DNA of 64,000 nt from NCBI GenBank assembly GCA_037015955.1, contig CP143548.1:2350001-2414000 (forward strand), in the 5' to 3' direction. The notes beneath the pieces are model-generated. The model was not told the DNA's origin and ran no database searches. It saw only the letters and a list, made by a program, of their open reading frames with translations. This document shows, piece by piece, positions 36,449 to 46,966 of the stretch. The DNA comes from Lachnospiraceae bacterium JLR.KK008 (GTDB lineage: Bacteria > Bacillota > Clostridia > Lachnospirales > Lachnospiraceae). The stretch's first letter is position 1, and every line of letters starts with the position of its first letter. Position numbers and translations under genes: made by a program.

Positions 36449-37834
36449 CTATTTTTCCGGTGTTCCTGATTGCAAAGCCATACGGGATTCTTCAGCGGAC
36501 AGTTTTTTATGAAGATTCAAAGCCATAAAAACAGTGATAATGGCGGCCAGAACATCAGCAACCGGCTGGGAGTAAATGACACCGTTTAATCCTAAAACTC
36601 CTGGCAGAAACCAGATAACCGGCACAAAGCAGATTCCCTGTCGGCAAGCGCCAAGAAAGCAGCCCTCCTTCGCCTTTCCCATTACAAGAAATAAGAAGGA
36701 GTACACGGTATAAAATCCAAAGAGGATAAATGACAGACCATTTGCCCGTAACGCTGCCGCACCAATCTGAATCATTTCGGTATCTCCTTTTGTAAACAAT
36801 GCCATAATCTGTGACGGGAATATAGCGGCTATCAATCCAAAAACCACACAAAATATGGTTGACCACAGAACAGAGGTTTTAATCGCTTCATATAAGCGAC
36901 TAAATTTTTTTGCTCCGTAGCTGAATCCGGCGATTGGCTGAAATCCTTTCAAGAAACCGAAAACAATCAAGGTTCCCATAGACATAATTTTTGTAAGCGG
37001 CCCCATGGCGGCAAGGGCAGAGCCGCCATATTCTTTTGCCCCATTGTTTATCATACTGATAGACATACTGGTCAGAACTTGAAAGAGTAATGTGGGAATC
37101 CCTATTTTCAAAATTTCAGACATTATTTCCTTTGAAAAACAGCAGTCTTTCATGCGAAAATGGAATATGCTCTTTTTCCGGAAAATATAGCACAGGTAAA
37201 CCACCGTGGAAATCACCTGAGAAATAGCCGTGGCAATGGCTGCGCCGGCAACTCCAAGATTCAGGACGTAGATAAAAATGGGGTCTAATATCACATTCAG
37301 GACAGCGCCGGCCATTAACGCACACATGGCTGTCTTTGCAGCTCCCTCACTGGACACGATATTATTCATTGTGACATTGAAAACATTAAAAATGGAAAAC
37401 GTGATGTAAATGCTGGTATAGGTAATCGCATAAGGCATAACGCTTTCCAATGCGCCTATCTGATTTAATATTGGTTTCAGAAATATGACGGAGCCTATAA
37501 TAACAATCGCTCCAATCAATACACTGCTGTATAAAGCTGTACTGGCTACCTTATCAGCGGTATCTTTATCCCCTCGCCCCAACAGCCTGGAAAGATATGC
37601 CGCCGCCCCGTTCCCGAAAAGCAGCCCCAGGCCGACAACAATCTGCCCCAAAGGAAAAGCTACTGTAACCGCCCCCATCTGATCCGTACCTAATCCACCG
37701 ACAAAGTAGGTATCTGCCAGATTATAAAGTGCATTAATCAGCATACCTATCATGGTTGGCAGTCCCAGTGCCAAAAGAGCCTTTGGTATTGGCACAGCCC
37801 CCAGTAGTTCCATTTTCTTGCTTTGCTCGTTCAT
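36449..37834 (-). CDS. MATE-family efflux transporter (element C cargo)
   Basis: The 461-residue protein has twelve predicted membrane segments and MATE signatures (ALGLPTMIGMLINALYNLAD, QMGAVTVAFPLGQIVVGLGL, and the second-half equivalent IPTLLFQVLTSMSISMINNG). It resembles the MepA/NorM drug/Na+ antiporter group. It is divergently transcribed from a PadR regulator with shared operators, which suggests drug-inducible expression. The gene is intact, unlike the chromosomal MATE gene broken by element A. Confidence 0.9.
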   Translation of the reverse strand: MNEQSKKMELLGAVPIPKALLALGLPTMIGMLINALYNLADTYFVGGLGTDQMGAVTVAFPLGQIVVGLGLLFGNGAAAYLSRLLGRGDKDTADKVASTALYSSVLIGAIVIIGSVIFLKPILNQIGALESVMPYAITYTSIYITFSIFNVFNVTMNNIVSSEGAAKTAMCALMAGAVLNVILDPIFIYVLNLGVAGAAIATAISQVISTVVYLCYIFRKKSIFHFRMKDCCFSKEIMSEILKIGIPTLLFQVLTSMSISMINNGAKEYGGSALAAMGPLTKIMSMGTLIVFGFLKGFQPIAGFSYGAKKFSRLYEAIKTSVLWSTIFCVVFGLIAAIFPSQIMALFTKGDTEMIQIGAAALRANGLSFILFGFYTVYSFLFLVMGKAKEGCFLGACRQGICFVPVIWFLPGVLGLNGVIYSQPVADVLAAIITVFMALNLHKKLSAEESRMALQSGTPEK

Positions 37835-37875
37835 GTCGTTTTCTCCTTTCGCTTGACTAATACTATTATTTATAC

Positions 37876-37938
37876 TACTATAAATTATAATAGTTGCACA
37901 ACAGAGAATATATTACTATAATTTATAGTATCTGTCAA
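37876..37938. promoter_or_regulatory. divergent padR/MATE promoters with two palindromic operators
   Basis: Two 17-base boxes, TACTATAAATTATAATA (37876-37892, one mismatch from a perfect palindrome) and TACTATAATTTATAGTA (37914-37930, perfect palindrome), have centres 38 bases apart. On the plus strand TTGCAC (37894-37899), 17 bases, TATAAT (37917-37922) drives padR. On the minus strand TTGACA (37938-37933), 17 bases, TAATAT (37915-37910) drives the MATE gene. Box 2 covers both promoters, so one bound PadR dimer could silence both genes. Confidence 0.8.
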
Positions 37939-37957
37939 GTATCAAAGGAGAACGAAT

Positions 37958-38512
37958 ATGGCCACAATCGACCTAATTGTACTGGGAATTTTAAAAAGGG
38001 AATCTTTAAGCGCCTACGATATTCAAAAACTGGTTGAGTACCGTAACATATCCAAATGGGTAAAAATCAGCACTCCTTCAATTTATAAAAAAGTCCTTCA
38101 ACTGGAAGAAAAAGGATTTATTAAAAGCCGTATTGAAAAAGAGGGAAAAATGCCGGAAAAAGCCGTCTATTCTCTAACCCGGCAGGGAGAGCAGGAATTT
38201 GAAAAACTTATGCTGGAAATTGCCGCAAAGTCCATCAACATTTATCTGGATTTTAATGCTGTGATTGTAAACCTGAACAGCCTCTCACAAGAAAAACAGA
38301 ATGTATGTCTGGCAAATATTGAGAACAACATCAAGCAATTAAAATCCTATCTGGAAGAAAACTTTCTTGCAAAGGAAAATATACCGGACGTTCCTGAAAA
38401 CGGAATGGCAGTTCTGCAGCAACAGCTTATTCTTGCCAGGGCAATCGAAACATGGATTTCTTCTCTAAAGAAAAATGCCAGTAATTCTGACCTGTACAAT
38501 ACAGAAACATGA
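37958..38512 (+). CDS. PadR-family transcriptional regulator
   Basis: The 184-residue protein has the PadR winged helix (LIVLGILKRESLSAYDIQKL, STPSIYKKVLQLEEKGFIKS) and a C-terminal dimerization helix region. The ATG follows AAAGGAG. By position it represses itself and the divergent MATE gene, and would be released by a drug-like ligand. Confidence 0.88.
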   Translation: MATIDLIVLGILKRESLSAYDIQKLVEYRNISKWVKISTPSIYKKVLQLEEKGFIKSRIEKEGKMPEKAVYSLTRQGEQEFEKLMLEIAAKSINIYLDFNAVIVNLNSLSQEKQNVCLANIENNIKQLKSYLEENFLAKENIPDVPENGMAVLQQQLILARAIETWISSLKKNASNSDLYNTET

Positions 38513-38527
38513 TTCTATCAGCGCCAG

Positions 38528-38575
38528 ACAAAGAGAGGCGGAAGGATACCTTTCTTCTGCCTCTCTTTGTTGTTC
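38528..38575. terminator. bidirectional terminator between padR and tnpV
   Basis: ACAAAGAGAGGC (38528-38539) is perfectly inverted at 38559-38570, flanked by short T/A tracts. It separates convergent padR and tnpV. Confidence 0.7.
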
Positions 38576-38580
38576 CCTGT

Positions 38581-38934
38581 TTAATTGTAAATCAGTTCAT
38601 GCAAAATGATTTCCTCTGCCTGCGCCTTACAGTTATTTACCAGCCCTACCCATTTCATCTGGTCGGCTGCTTTCAGTTCCTCGGTCACACCGGCGGCCTT
38701 CATCAGCTGCTGCATAAGAATATCCATTCGCTCATTGGCAGTCTTGTCAATCTCCAACAAATGGGGATAGAGTTTTTCCGTCAGGAGCAGGCTGGTATAC
38801 AGTCCTTTCCGGTGTTCTTTCAGATAGCGGAGCCTCATGCGCCCATACTTGTCGATTGGCGTGTCCGGCTGCTCTTTTAATACCAGATTCGGGAGATAGT
38901 AATCTCCAACTTTTGTATAAGTCAGTCCATTCAT
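38581..38934 (-). CDS. TnpV-family transposon protein
   Basis: The 117-residue protein matches TnpV: LTYTKVGDYYLPNLVLKEQP, then GRMRLRYLKEHRKGLYTSLL and the C-terminal DQMKWVGLVNNCKAQAEEII. TnpV accompanies TnpX-type recombinases in Tn4451-like elements, with undefined function. The start follows AAGGAGG. It lies just downstream of the recombinase gene. Confidence 0.85.
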   Translation of the reverse strand: MNGLTYTKVGDYYLPNLVLKEQPDTPIDKYGRMRLRYLKEHRKGLYTSLLLTEKLYPHLLEIDKTANERMDILMQQLMKAAGVTEELKAADQMKWVGLVNNCKAQAEEIILHELIYN

Positions 38935-38973
38935 GTGTATGCCTCCTTGCCTTTTCTGTGGTATGCCAGCCGC

Positions 38974-40930
<1,957 letters not shown>

Positions 40931-40948
<18 letters not shown>

Positions 40949-41905
40949 ACCGCTGGCTAATTTGTATTTCTTATACTGCTTGACCGCAAAGCAGTCCGGC
41001 TTTCGCTTTTCCAGCCCGGAAAACATATAGTCCACAGCGTTCATAAAATCCTCGTCATCTTCTTTTACTTCCATCTCGGAAATCATATCCACTAAAGTGT
41101 TCATGTTCCGATCCTCGGCGGGGCCCTCAAAAATGATATAGGCGATTAGGACGCAGTAGAGCAAAGTCTCTGATTTTGTCCAGAACGGGTCGCCCTCCTT
41201 GCCTTCGCCCTTGGTGTTGGAAATGAGGGCATCCACAAACTTTAGGATGTCGGCTTCGTTTCGGATATAGGCCAGCGGGTTATAGTGCATGGACTTGGAA
41301 AAGTCGATGGAATTAAAAACCTTGACTTTATACCTCTTTTTCTTTTGGAGGAAACAGCCCACCTGGGACAGCACCCCGCCCTTGGGATCGACCACCACGA
41401 AAGAGGAATGAGCCTGTAAAAGCTGGGGTGTAAGCCAAAAGCGGGTTTTTCCCGAGCCGGAGGAACCGATGACACAGCAATTTAAGTTCCGGGCGTTGGC
41501 CGGGATTTTGGGCCGGGTATTCATGGTGAGAAACTCCGTCCCGGTAAGAATAACATTGTTTTCAAACTTCGGATCGGCAAAAGGGCGTATATCTTTTTCA
41601 TTTCCCCAGCGGGCACTCCCGTACTCTTCATCCCGCCGAAATTTCTTTGCGTTCTTGCTTTTTACATAGATCAGCAGGCGAAAGCCCGCCGCCCCTACAA
41701 TGCCAATGAGCCAGTCAAAGGGATGGAGCCCCGGGGCGAAATCGGCAAAGGCCGGGCCGATGGTTAAGCCCAGCCCCATGAGCTTATGGGCGAAGTCCGC
41801 ACCCGCCGCCAGACGGTAGGCCGTCCCCATTTTCAGACAGGCCCACAAAATGAACAGATACGGGATGTTGGGAATAAGATATTTCTTGATCTTATCGTTC
41901 TTCAC
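40931..41905 (-). pseudogene. VirD4/TraG-type coupling protein, truncated by element C
   Basis: The 324-residue frame starts at GTG 41905 behind AAAGGAGG. It has two N-terminal membrane segments, the conserved EYGSARWGNEKDIRPF, Walker A CVIGSSGSGKTRFW and ATPase-domain motifs (VVVDPKGGVL, WTKSETLLYCVLIAYI). It reaches QYKKYKLASG and then enters element C, ending four codons later. A full protein would be about 600 residues. The missing C-terminal half is not found at the other side of element C. Confidence 0.85.
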
Positions 41906-42368
41906 GAACCACCTCCTTTGCCCGTTCTTTCGTTTTGGGCTTTTCTTTGGCGAGCTGATCCGCCGCCCGCTTGAGCTGTTCCCGGATGGGGATGCGGCTG
42001 GATTTTGACTTTCCAAGCAGTTTCCGGGAATAGCTTTCAAAACAGGCGGTGATGGCGTCCGCCTGCCCAGCCTTGAAAAACAGCAGGTATTTGTCCGGCC
42101 CGGTCTGGTAAAACGCATAATCCACATTGAAACGGCGGGCCATGCGGTCAAAGAGGGCGGGAGACTCCACCTCAATACTGTTTACATTGTCCCCGTGTCC
42201 CATGAGCTTTTTTACACTCTGCCTGCCGTGGGGCCGCTGGGCCGCCCTATGCCGTTTGGCAATCTGGCGGCCCGCCGCCTGGAGCACATAAGCCAGCCCC
42301 CGGGCCGTCAGTTTTCCGGCCCGGACGGAAATCGCTATGGAGCTCCGGGAAATTTCTTCGTCAATCAG
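41892..42368 (-). CDS. PcfB family (DUF3801) protein with CTG start
   Basis: The protein is 158 residues if it starts at CTG 42368, eight bases after AAAGGAGG. This gives IDEEISRSSIAISVRAGKLT, the expected family N-terminus and exactly the length of the element A homologue. Starting at the first ATG/GTG-type codon downstream would remove the conserved N-terminal helix. The rest includes ALFDRMARRFNVDYAFYQTG and YLLFFKAGQADAITACF. Its 3' end overlaps the VirD4 start by 14 bases. The CTG may be a rare start codon or a damaged ATG/GTG. Confidence 0.72.
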   Translation of the reverse strand: MIDEEISRSSIAISVRAGKLTARGLAYVLQAAGRQIAKRHRAAQRPHGRQSVKKLMGHGDNVNSIEVESPALFDRMARRFNVDYAFYQTGPDKYLLFFKAGQADAITACFESYSRKLLGKSKSSRIPIREQLKRAADQLAKEKPKTKERAKEVVREER

Positions 42369-42423
42369 TTACACCGCCTCCTTTCTTGGGCCGCCTTGGG
42401 ACAAAGTGTCTCGAAGTGCCTTG

Positions 42424-43128
42424 TCAGCGTTCCTCCCGGCCCTTTTCAGTCAGCCGCCGGAATCCCTCTTTTGAGGAACCGTCAATCACCTCCTTGTAGG
42501 CGGCCATCTGCTTCCGGATGGAAAGCTGGGGAAAAGAAAAAACCTTGTGCCCGGCGGGAATGTCCTTGGTATCGTGATAATATTCCTTGAAATCGCCGCT
42601 GGTCTGGACGATATAGCCGCCCAGGGCAAAGTGTCCGCCCTCGTTGATGGATATATCCCGCCCGTATGCCCCATAGTCAAAATAGTCTTTCAGTTCTGCC
42701 GGGATAGGCAAGTCATCGGCCCAGTAACGGCCCAAGTCCTCCTCCGTTTCAATATCCGGGTAAAACTCAAAGCAGTCCAGATTTTGCGCCAGGTTGATAA
42801 TGTCCGCCACGCTGGAAGTATGGGCGCCGATGTTCAGAGCGGCCTCGAATTTTTCCAGCTCGTCTTGATCCAGCTCCGAGAGCAGGCAGGCCAGGTGGTT
42901 TAATTCGTCCAGATTTTCATACTCGCCAAGGTAGTCATAGAGCCCCAGCACATCGCCGTCAAAGCTGGTAATGAAAAATTCCTCGTACCGTATGCCGTCC
43001 ACCCCGATATGTTTTAACAGGGCCTGCACCTCCTGGGGGCTGGTGGGAAATTTCAGCGTTTCCCCCACCAGCTCCCCCTCGTTGTATTTCCCAAGGTTGG
43101 TGATGTAGGCTTCAAACAGGGACGGCAT
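42424..43128 (-). CDS. ardA: ArdA-like antirestriction protein
   Basis: The 234-residue acidic protein shows the ArdA pattern: SLFEAYITNLGKYNEGELVG, EEFFITSFDGDVLGLYDYLG and the C-terminal motif ELKDYFDYGAYGRDISINEG. ArdA mimics DNA and blocks type I restriction enzymes, protecting incoming conjugative DNA. Its ATG overlaps the preceding stop by one base (TGATG), so it is coupled to the upstream gene. It belongs to the ICE remnant that hosts element C. Confidence 0.88.
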   Translation of the reverse strand: MPSLFEAYITNLGKYNEGELVGETLKFPTSPQEVQALLKHIGVDGIRYEEFFITSFDGDVLGLYDYLGEYENLDELNHLACLLSELDQDELEKFEAALNIGAHTSSVADIINLAQNLDCFEFYPDIETEEDLGRYWADDLPIPAELKDYFDYGAYGRDISINEGGHFALGGYIVQTSGDFKEYYHDTKDIPAGHKVFSFPQLSIRKQMAAYKEVIDGSSKEGFRRLTEKGREER

Positions 43129-43469
43129 CAGCGGTGCCCTTGTTCCTTGACGGTCAAAATGCCCTCAAGGGTGGTGGCGGTGATCCCCAGCCGCTGGGCC
43201 ACGGCAATATCGTTTTTCATAGCCTCGGTCATGGTGTGTCCGCAAACCACCAGCACATGGGAGCGGCGTAAGAGGTCACGGCCCATGTCGATGCCGCTTT
43301 TATGCTCCTCGGGTACTGCGTCATTGAGGAACAGCGGCAGATAGAGGGTAGGACAGATCGGGGAAAAGCCCGCCTCATAGACTGCCCGGCAATACTGGAC
43401 GGCCAATTCCGCATTTTCGCTGTCGCCGCCAAACCATGCGGCGGTAATATAAGCAAGGGGTCGCTTCAT
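43128..43469 (-). CDS. DUF4406/DUF7768-type nucleoside deoxyribosyltransferase-like protein
   Basis: The 113-residue protein has the small Rossmann-like pattern of these families: LAYITAAWFGGDSENAELAV, GFSPICPTLYLPLFL, then GRDLLRRSHVLVVCGHTMTE and GMTxEI-like spacing. Members are often element- or phage-encoded, and enzymatic activity is unproven for most. It is coupled to ardA. Confidence 0.65.
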   Translation of the reverse strand: MKRPLAYITAAWFGGDSENAELAVQYCRAVYEAGFSPICPTLYLPLFLNDAVPEEHKSGIDMGRDLLRRSHVLVVCGHTMTEAMKNDIAVAQRLGITATTLEGILTVKEQGHR

Positions 43470-43522
43470 AAGTAAAAACCTCCTATTCTATCATGTAATT
43501 GTTCAACCCTAACCCCCCCCCG

Positions 43523-43627
43523 CCCTTTCCCAATCTTGGGAAAGGGGGGCGGCTCTGGAGGATATACCCCCGCCGCCTGCCGGGGAAATAGCACAGCCGG
43601 CGACGGGGGATATATACCACCAGAGCC
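43523..43627. repeat. paired GC-rich hairpins between the ardA operon and parB
   Basis: CCCTTTCCC (43523-43531) pairs with GGGAAAGGG (43538-43546). Directly after it, GGCTCTGG (43551-43558) is inverted as CCAGAGCC (43620-43627) around further CG-rich arms (CCCCG/CGGGG and ATATA elements). No gene is present. The structure could be the transfer origin or an RNA of the ICE remnant. Confidence 0.55.
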
Positions 43628-43671
43628 ATCGCAAGGGGCAAAGCCCCTCGGGACAAAATGTCTCGAAGTGA

Positions 43672-45084
43672 TTACTTGTCTTTTTCCATCTTTTTCGGAG
43701 CTTTCGTAAGCTGGGGCGGCTGTTTCTGTTTCCACTCGTCCAGCAGGCCCATGATCTGCTCCTTCATTTTGGCGGGAGTAACCTCCTTGCCGAAATACTT
43801 TTCCAGTTCAGCGGTTGAAATAATCACGCCTTTATCCTCCTTTTTCTTTTCTGATAAGATGCCGTCAATCACATCCCCGTTGAGCTTTCCCTCCTTATCC
43901 AGCTCCCGGAGCCGTTTTGCCTGGGCTACCGAGGGGGAGGACTGCTCGCCGTCAATGGAAACGGCAACAAGCCTTTGATTTTTCGGTTTGATGTAGGACA
44001 GCTCCACGGCGGGCATAAAGCCAAGCCCTTTCTCGTCCACCTTGTTCAAGAGCTCCGGGACAAGGGAGTTCAGCCGGATATAGCGCATGACTTTTTTATA
44101 GTTCATGCCGTTGTTTTCTCCGACAATCTCAACGGAGCGTTTTCCGATGTCCCCCTCGGCCACGCCATCCAGACGGCCTCCCTGGTGCTTGATGGCCTCC
44201 ATTTCCAGATCCAAAAGTTTTGCAGGCTCGCTGGGCAGGGGCTCCCCACGCTGTTTGTTGCTGTTTTTCATTTCCCGGACAGCCTCGATGTCCGTCATGC
44301 TGCGGACGATACAGGGGAGATCCTTTAGCCCGGCCAGCTCACTTCCACGGTGGCGGCGGTGGCCCGCCACAATCTCATAACCGTTGCCGTCCTTTTCCGG
44401 GCGGACGGTGGCGGGGGTCATAACACCATGCTCCTTGATCGTCCCCACCAGCTCGGCCATTTTTTCATCGTCCTTTACCTGGAACGGGTGATCCCGGAAA
44501 GTATGGAACGCATGGAGATCGGAAAGTTTCAAATAAACCAGCTTTCCCTCGTCAATGGGACGGGGCGGGGCGGCGGGCTCGGGAGCAGGCGGCTCCGGGA
44601 CAGCGGCCTCCCGGACGGGAGCACCCTTTGGGGCATCCGGGGCTTTGCCGTCACTTCGGGACACTTTGTCTCGTTTGGGCGGCTTTGCCTTTCCGGAGGC
44701 CGTTTTATCCTCCTTGGGCGGGCGGCCCTTGCGTGGCTTTGTTTCCTCCTTGCCAGCGGGCCCCGCTTTTTCTTCTTTGGGCGGACGGCCACGCCGGGGC
44801 GTTTTCGGCTTATCGCTGCCAGCGGCGGGAATTTCCTCCTTTCCGTCTTTACCCGCCGCCTCCTTTTCCACCTGGGCCCGGGCCGCCTGCCGCTTTTCGC
44901 CCATCAGCTCATTGATCTTGTCAAAGGATACCACCACATCGCCTGGAGCGGGCTGGGCAAGCCCGGCCTGTTCCTGCTGGGGTGCGGCGGCCTGTTCCTG
45001 CCGGGGCGTGGGTGTGGCGGCCTGTTCGGGAGCCTCCGGGAGTTTTTCACTGCCGGGTCCTGTGTTCAGTTTTTCATCTGCCAT
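43672..45084 (-). CDS. ParB/Spo0J-family partition protein with long low-complexity N-terminus
   Basis: The 470-residue protein has about 190 residues rich in P, A, K, E and G (with repeats such as RRGRPPKEE and PRKGRPPKE, AT-hook-like). A ParB-type nuclease/CTPase domain follows (VGTIKEHGVMTPATVRPEKD, EIVAGHRRHRGSELAGLKDL), then an HTH region and a C-terminal tail. It probably helps maintain the ICE or acts as a DNA-binding regulator. No ParA partner is adjacent. The ATG follows AAAGGAGG. Confidence 0.82.
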   Translation of the reverse strand: MADEKLNTGPGSEKLPEAPEQAATPTPRQEQAAAPQQEQAGLAQPAPGDVVVSFDKINELMGEKRQAARAQVEKEAAGKDGKEEIPAAGSDKPKTPRRGRPPKEEKAGPAGKEETKPRKGRPPKEDKTASGKAKPPKRDKVSRSDGKAPDAPKGAPVREAAVPEPPAPEPAAPPRPIDEGKLVYLKLSDLHAFHTFRDHPFQVKDDEKMAELVGTIKEHGVMTPATVRPEKDGNGYEIVAGHRRHRGSELAGLKDLPCIVRSMTDIEAVREMKNSNKQRGEPLPSEPAKLLDLEMEAIKHQGGRLDGVAEGDIGKRSVEIVGENNGMNYKKVMRYIRLNSLVPELLNKVDEKGLGFMPAVELSYIKPKNQRLVAVSIDGEQSSPSVAQAKRLRELDKEGKLNGDVIDGILSEKKKEDKGVIISTAELEKYFGKEVTPAKMKEQIMGLLDEWKQKQPPQLTKAPKKMEKDK

Positions 45085-45165
45085 TCACTAACCTCCTTTT
45101 TTGTGAAAGTTGCATAAATTTAGGGGTTAAATTTCTGTAATTATTTTTTGCCTCCTTTCCGTCTA

Positions 45166-45212
45166 TCCACGCAAAAAAGCCGCCCGTTTTTTCATGCCGG
45201 ACGGCTTTTAGC
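45166..45212 (-). terminator. hairpin terminator upstream of parB
   Basis: On the minus strand AAAAGCCG(T)CCG pairs with CGG(G)CGGCTTTT around a loop GCATGAAAAAA and runs into a T tract. It lies about 90 bases ahead of the parB start and may end an upstream transcript or attenuate parB. Confidence 0.65.
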
Positions 45213-45322
45213 GTAATGTGATAGATCAAATATTATTTTTGTGGTTGGCAGGCTTTGAAAAGCCTTGTATTTACAGTGTTCTTATTAAGAAACAATCATA
45301 ATCTAAATGCAATATACAGTAA

Positions 45323-45910
45323 TTATATTTTTTCAATAATTACAGATGTACCATTAGCAACAACACCTACCATATTACTACTAAACATAATATAATCAAA
45401 ATCTACTCCAATAACCGCATTTCCTCCTGATAATACTGACTTCTCAATTAAACGTTCTTTCGCAGCGTCCTTAGCTTTTTCCAATTTATCAGAAAAGCGA
45501 TTTGCCTCTGTTCCAAAAAAATCCGCTAAAGAAGAAGAAAACTCTGACAAAAAACCAGTACCCAATACCACTTGCCCACTAATTACTCCTTTATAGTCTA
45601 CAATTCTATATCTTTCAAAATTATAGCCTGTAGTAAGCATATGTAATCTCTTTTTATATTTATTGTTTTCCTGCTCAGAAACTTGCTCTTTATATTCTCT
45701 ACTTTTCCATAATTCCTCATTGAAGTCAACATTGTTCACTTTATACTTTTCACGTGCATAATCTATCATTTTATTTAATTCATATTTATCAATTGCTTTT
45801 ACTTCGTCATCGCTAAATAGTACATCTGTAGTACCGCAGCAATAATCACACTCCTTTCCCTGAATGCTTGATTCAAAATAATGCCCACACGATTTGCAGC
45901 ATAATATCAT
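45323..45910 (-). CDS. YbjQ-domain protein with N-terminal zinc-ribbon
   Basis: The 195-residue protein starts at MILCCKSCGHYFESS (45910, behind GGAGGG). Cys pairs at residues 4-8 and 22-25 form a probable zinc ribbon. The C-terminal half matches the YbjQ (UPF0145) fold: YRIVDYKGVISGQVVLGTGF, AKERLIEKSVLSGGNAVIGV and the end VVANGTSVII. YbjQ proteins are pentameric and sometimes called heavy-metal-binding, with uncertain function. The gene is AT-rich and marks the change from ICE to a phage-like region. Confidence 0.72.
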   Translation of the reverse strand: MILCCKSCGHYFESSIQGKECDYCCGTTDVLFSDDEVKAIDKYELNKMIDYAREKYKVNNVDFNEELWKSREYKEQVSEQENNKYKKRLHMLTTGYNFERYRIVDYKGVISGQVVLGTGFLSEFSSSLADFFGTEANRFSDKLEKAKDAAKERLIEKSVLSGGNAVIGVDFDYIMFSSNMVGVVANGTSVIIEKI

Positions 45911-46288
45911 AATTCCCTCCAAAACAATTTTATCTTAATTATAAACATAAATACCTGATAAATCCATTGAATATTATAAGATACCACATAGGTACTATGT
46001 TTCCATCTAAAAATATGAATCCAATATATAGGTATACCCCATATAAAATATATTCTTAATACCACCAATAATCTAATGTACATCTTAGAATTTCAGACAC
46101 AACACCGCTCCCCTATCAACTTATCGCCTGTAGCCATTCTGCCCAGAATTTAAGAATAGATCATAGATTACAGGGCACAAATGATATGTAATAAAATGTT
46201 ACGTATCCATATACACTACGAGTTACATCTGAAAACTCTAAGTACCTACAATATGGAATATACATTATGATAATACATAAAACTTGTA
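45911..46288. other. AT-rich intergenic stretch, no gene seen
   Basis: About 375 bases of low-GC sequence without a credible reading frame, promoter pair or strong hairpin. Confidence 0.6.
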
Positions 46289-46867
46289 TCACTTATAGGA
46301 ATTAATGATCTCTAATAATTCATCTGTAGTAATCGCTCTATCAGGACAAAGTAAATTTACCTCATTCCTAAGAGGCCCGTCATCTGAGACAAGTATACAT
46401 CCATAATTGACTGCCGCTTCTGCAATCATAGCATCATAAACAAATTCAAATGGCATTTTATCATGCGCTTTTTTACTCACAATTTTTTCATATACTTGCC
46501 CACTTAAACTATCTGCTGCAATAAACCTATTTGTTCCATCCACCCTGGCATGATCCCGCATAGAAATAGAAATTTCGGGAACTAATTGCACATTAAGCTC
46601 TTTATCAATTATATCTATTTTCTGCTTAAATTCTGGTGGAACAACATTATTGGTAACTGATACACAATCACGATTATACGTTTTAGCTCCCTTGCCTGAA
46701 AGCTCGTTATCCTGTAATGCAGTAGAATAATAGCAAAATCCATACAAAATTGACTTTTTCACAGCATCCATTTTTTCAGCCGATTGAATAATATGACTAT
46801 AGGCACATGTATCAAGCATATAATTATGCTGATTAGTTCTATCTGGTTTAGAATATTTTTTTGCCAT
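46289..46867 (-). CDS. PIN-domain-like protein (putative nuclease)
   Basis: The 192-residue protein has the acidic pattern of PIN domains: NYMLDTCAYSHIIQSAEKMD with the first Asp, a central acidic/helical region, and FVYDAMIAEAAVNYGCILVS followed by DD. PIN domains are metal-dependent ribonucleases, typical of VapC toxins. No antitoxin-like small gene is adjacent, so whether it is a toxin is open. The start follows GGAGGTGA. Confidence 0.65.
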   Translation of the reverse strand: MAKKYSKPDRTNQHNYMLDTCAYSHIIQSAEKMDAVKKSILYGFCYYSTALQDNELSGKGAKTYNRDCVSVTNNVVPPEFKQKIDIIDKELNVQLVPEISISMRDHARVDGTNRFIAADSLSGQVYEKIVSKKAHDKMPFEFVYDAMIAEAAVNYGCILVSDDGPLRNEVNLLCPDRAITTDELLEIINSYK

Positions 46868-46966
46868 ATTAAAATCACCTCCTAAGATGTAATCAAAAAT
46901 TTTAATCAGAGCTAGACTATATCATAATTTGTTTGCAATATCAATAAAATTTTTCTATATATTTGC

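Noticed and set aside
44350-45117. Long plus-strand ORFs opposite parB
   Set aside because: They are antisense shadows produced by the GC-rich, repetitive parB N-terminal region.
46289-46867. Complete PIN toxin-antitoxin pair
   Set aside because: No small antitoxin-like gene is adjacent on the same strand. Only the PIN-like gene is supported.
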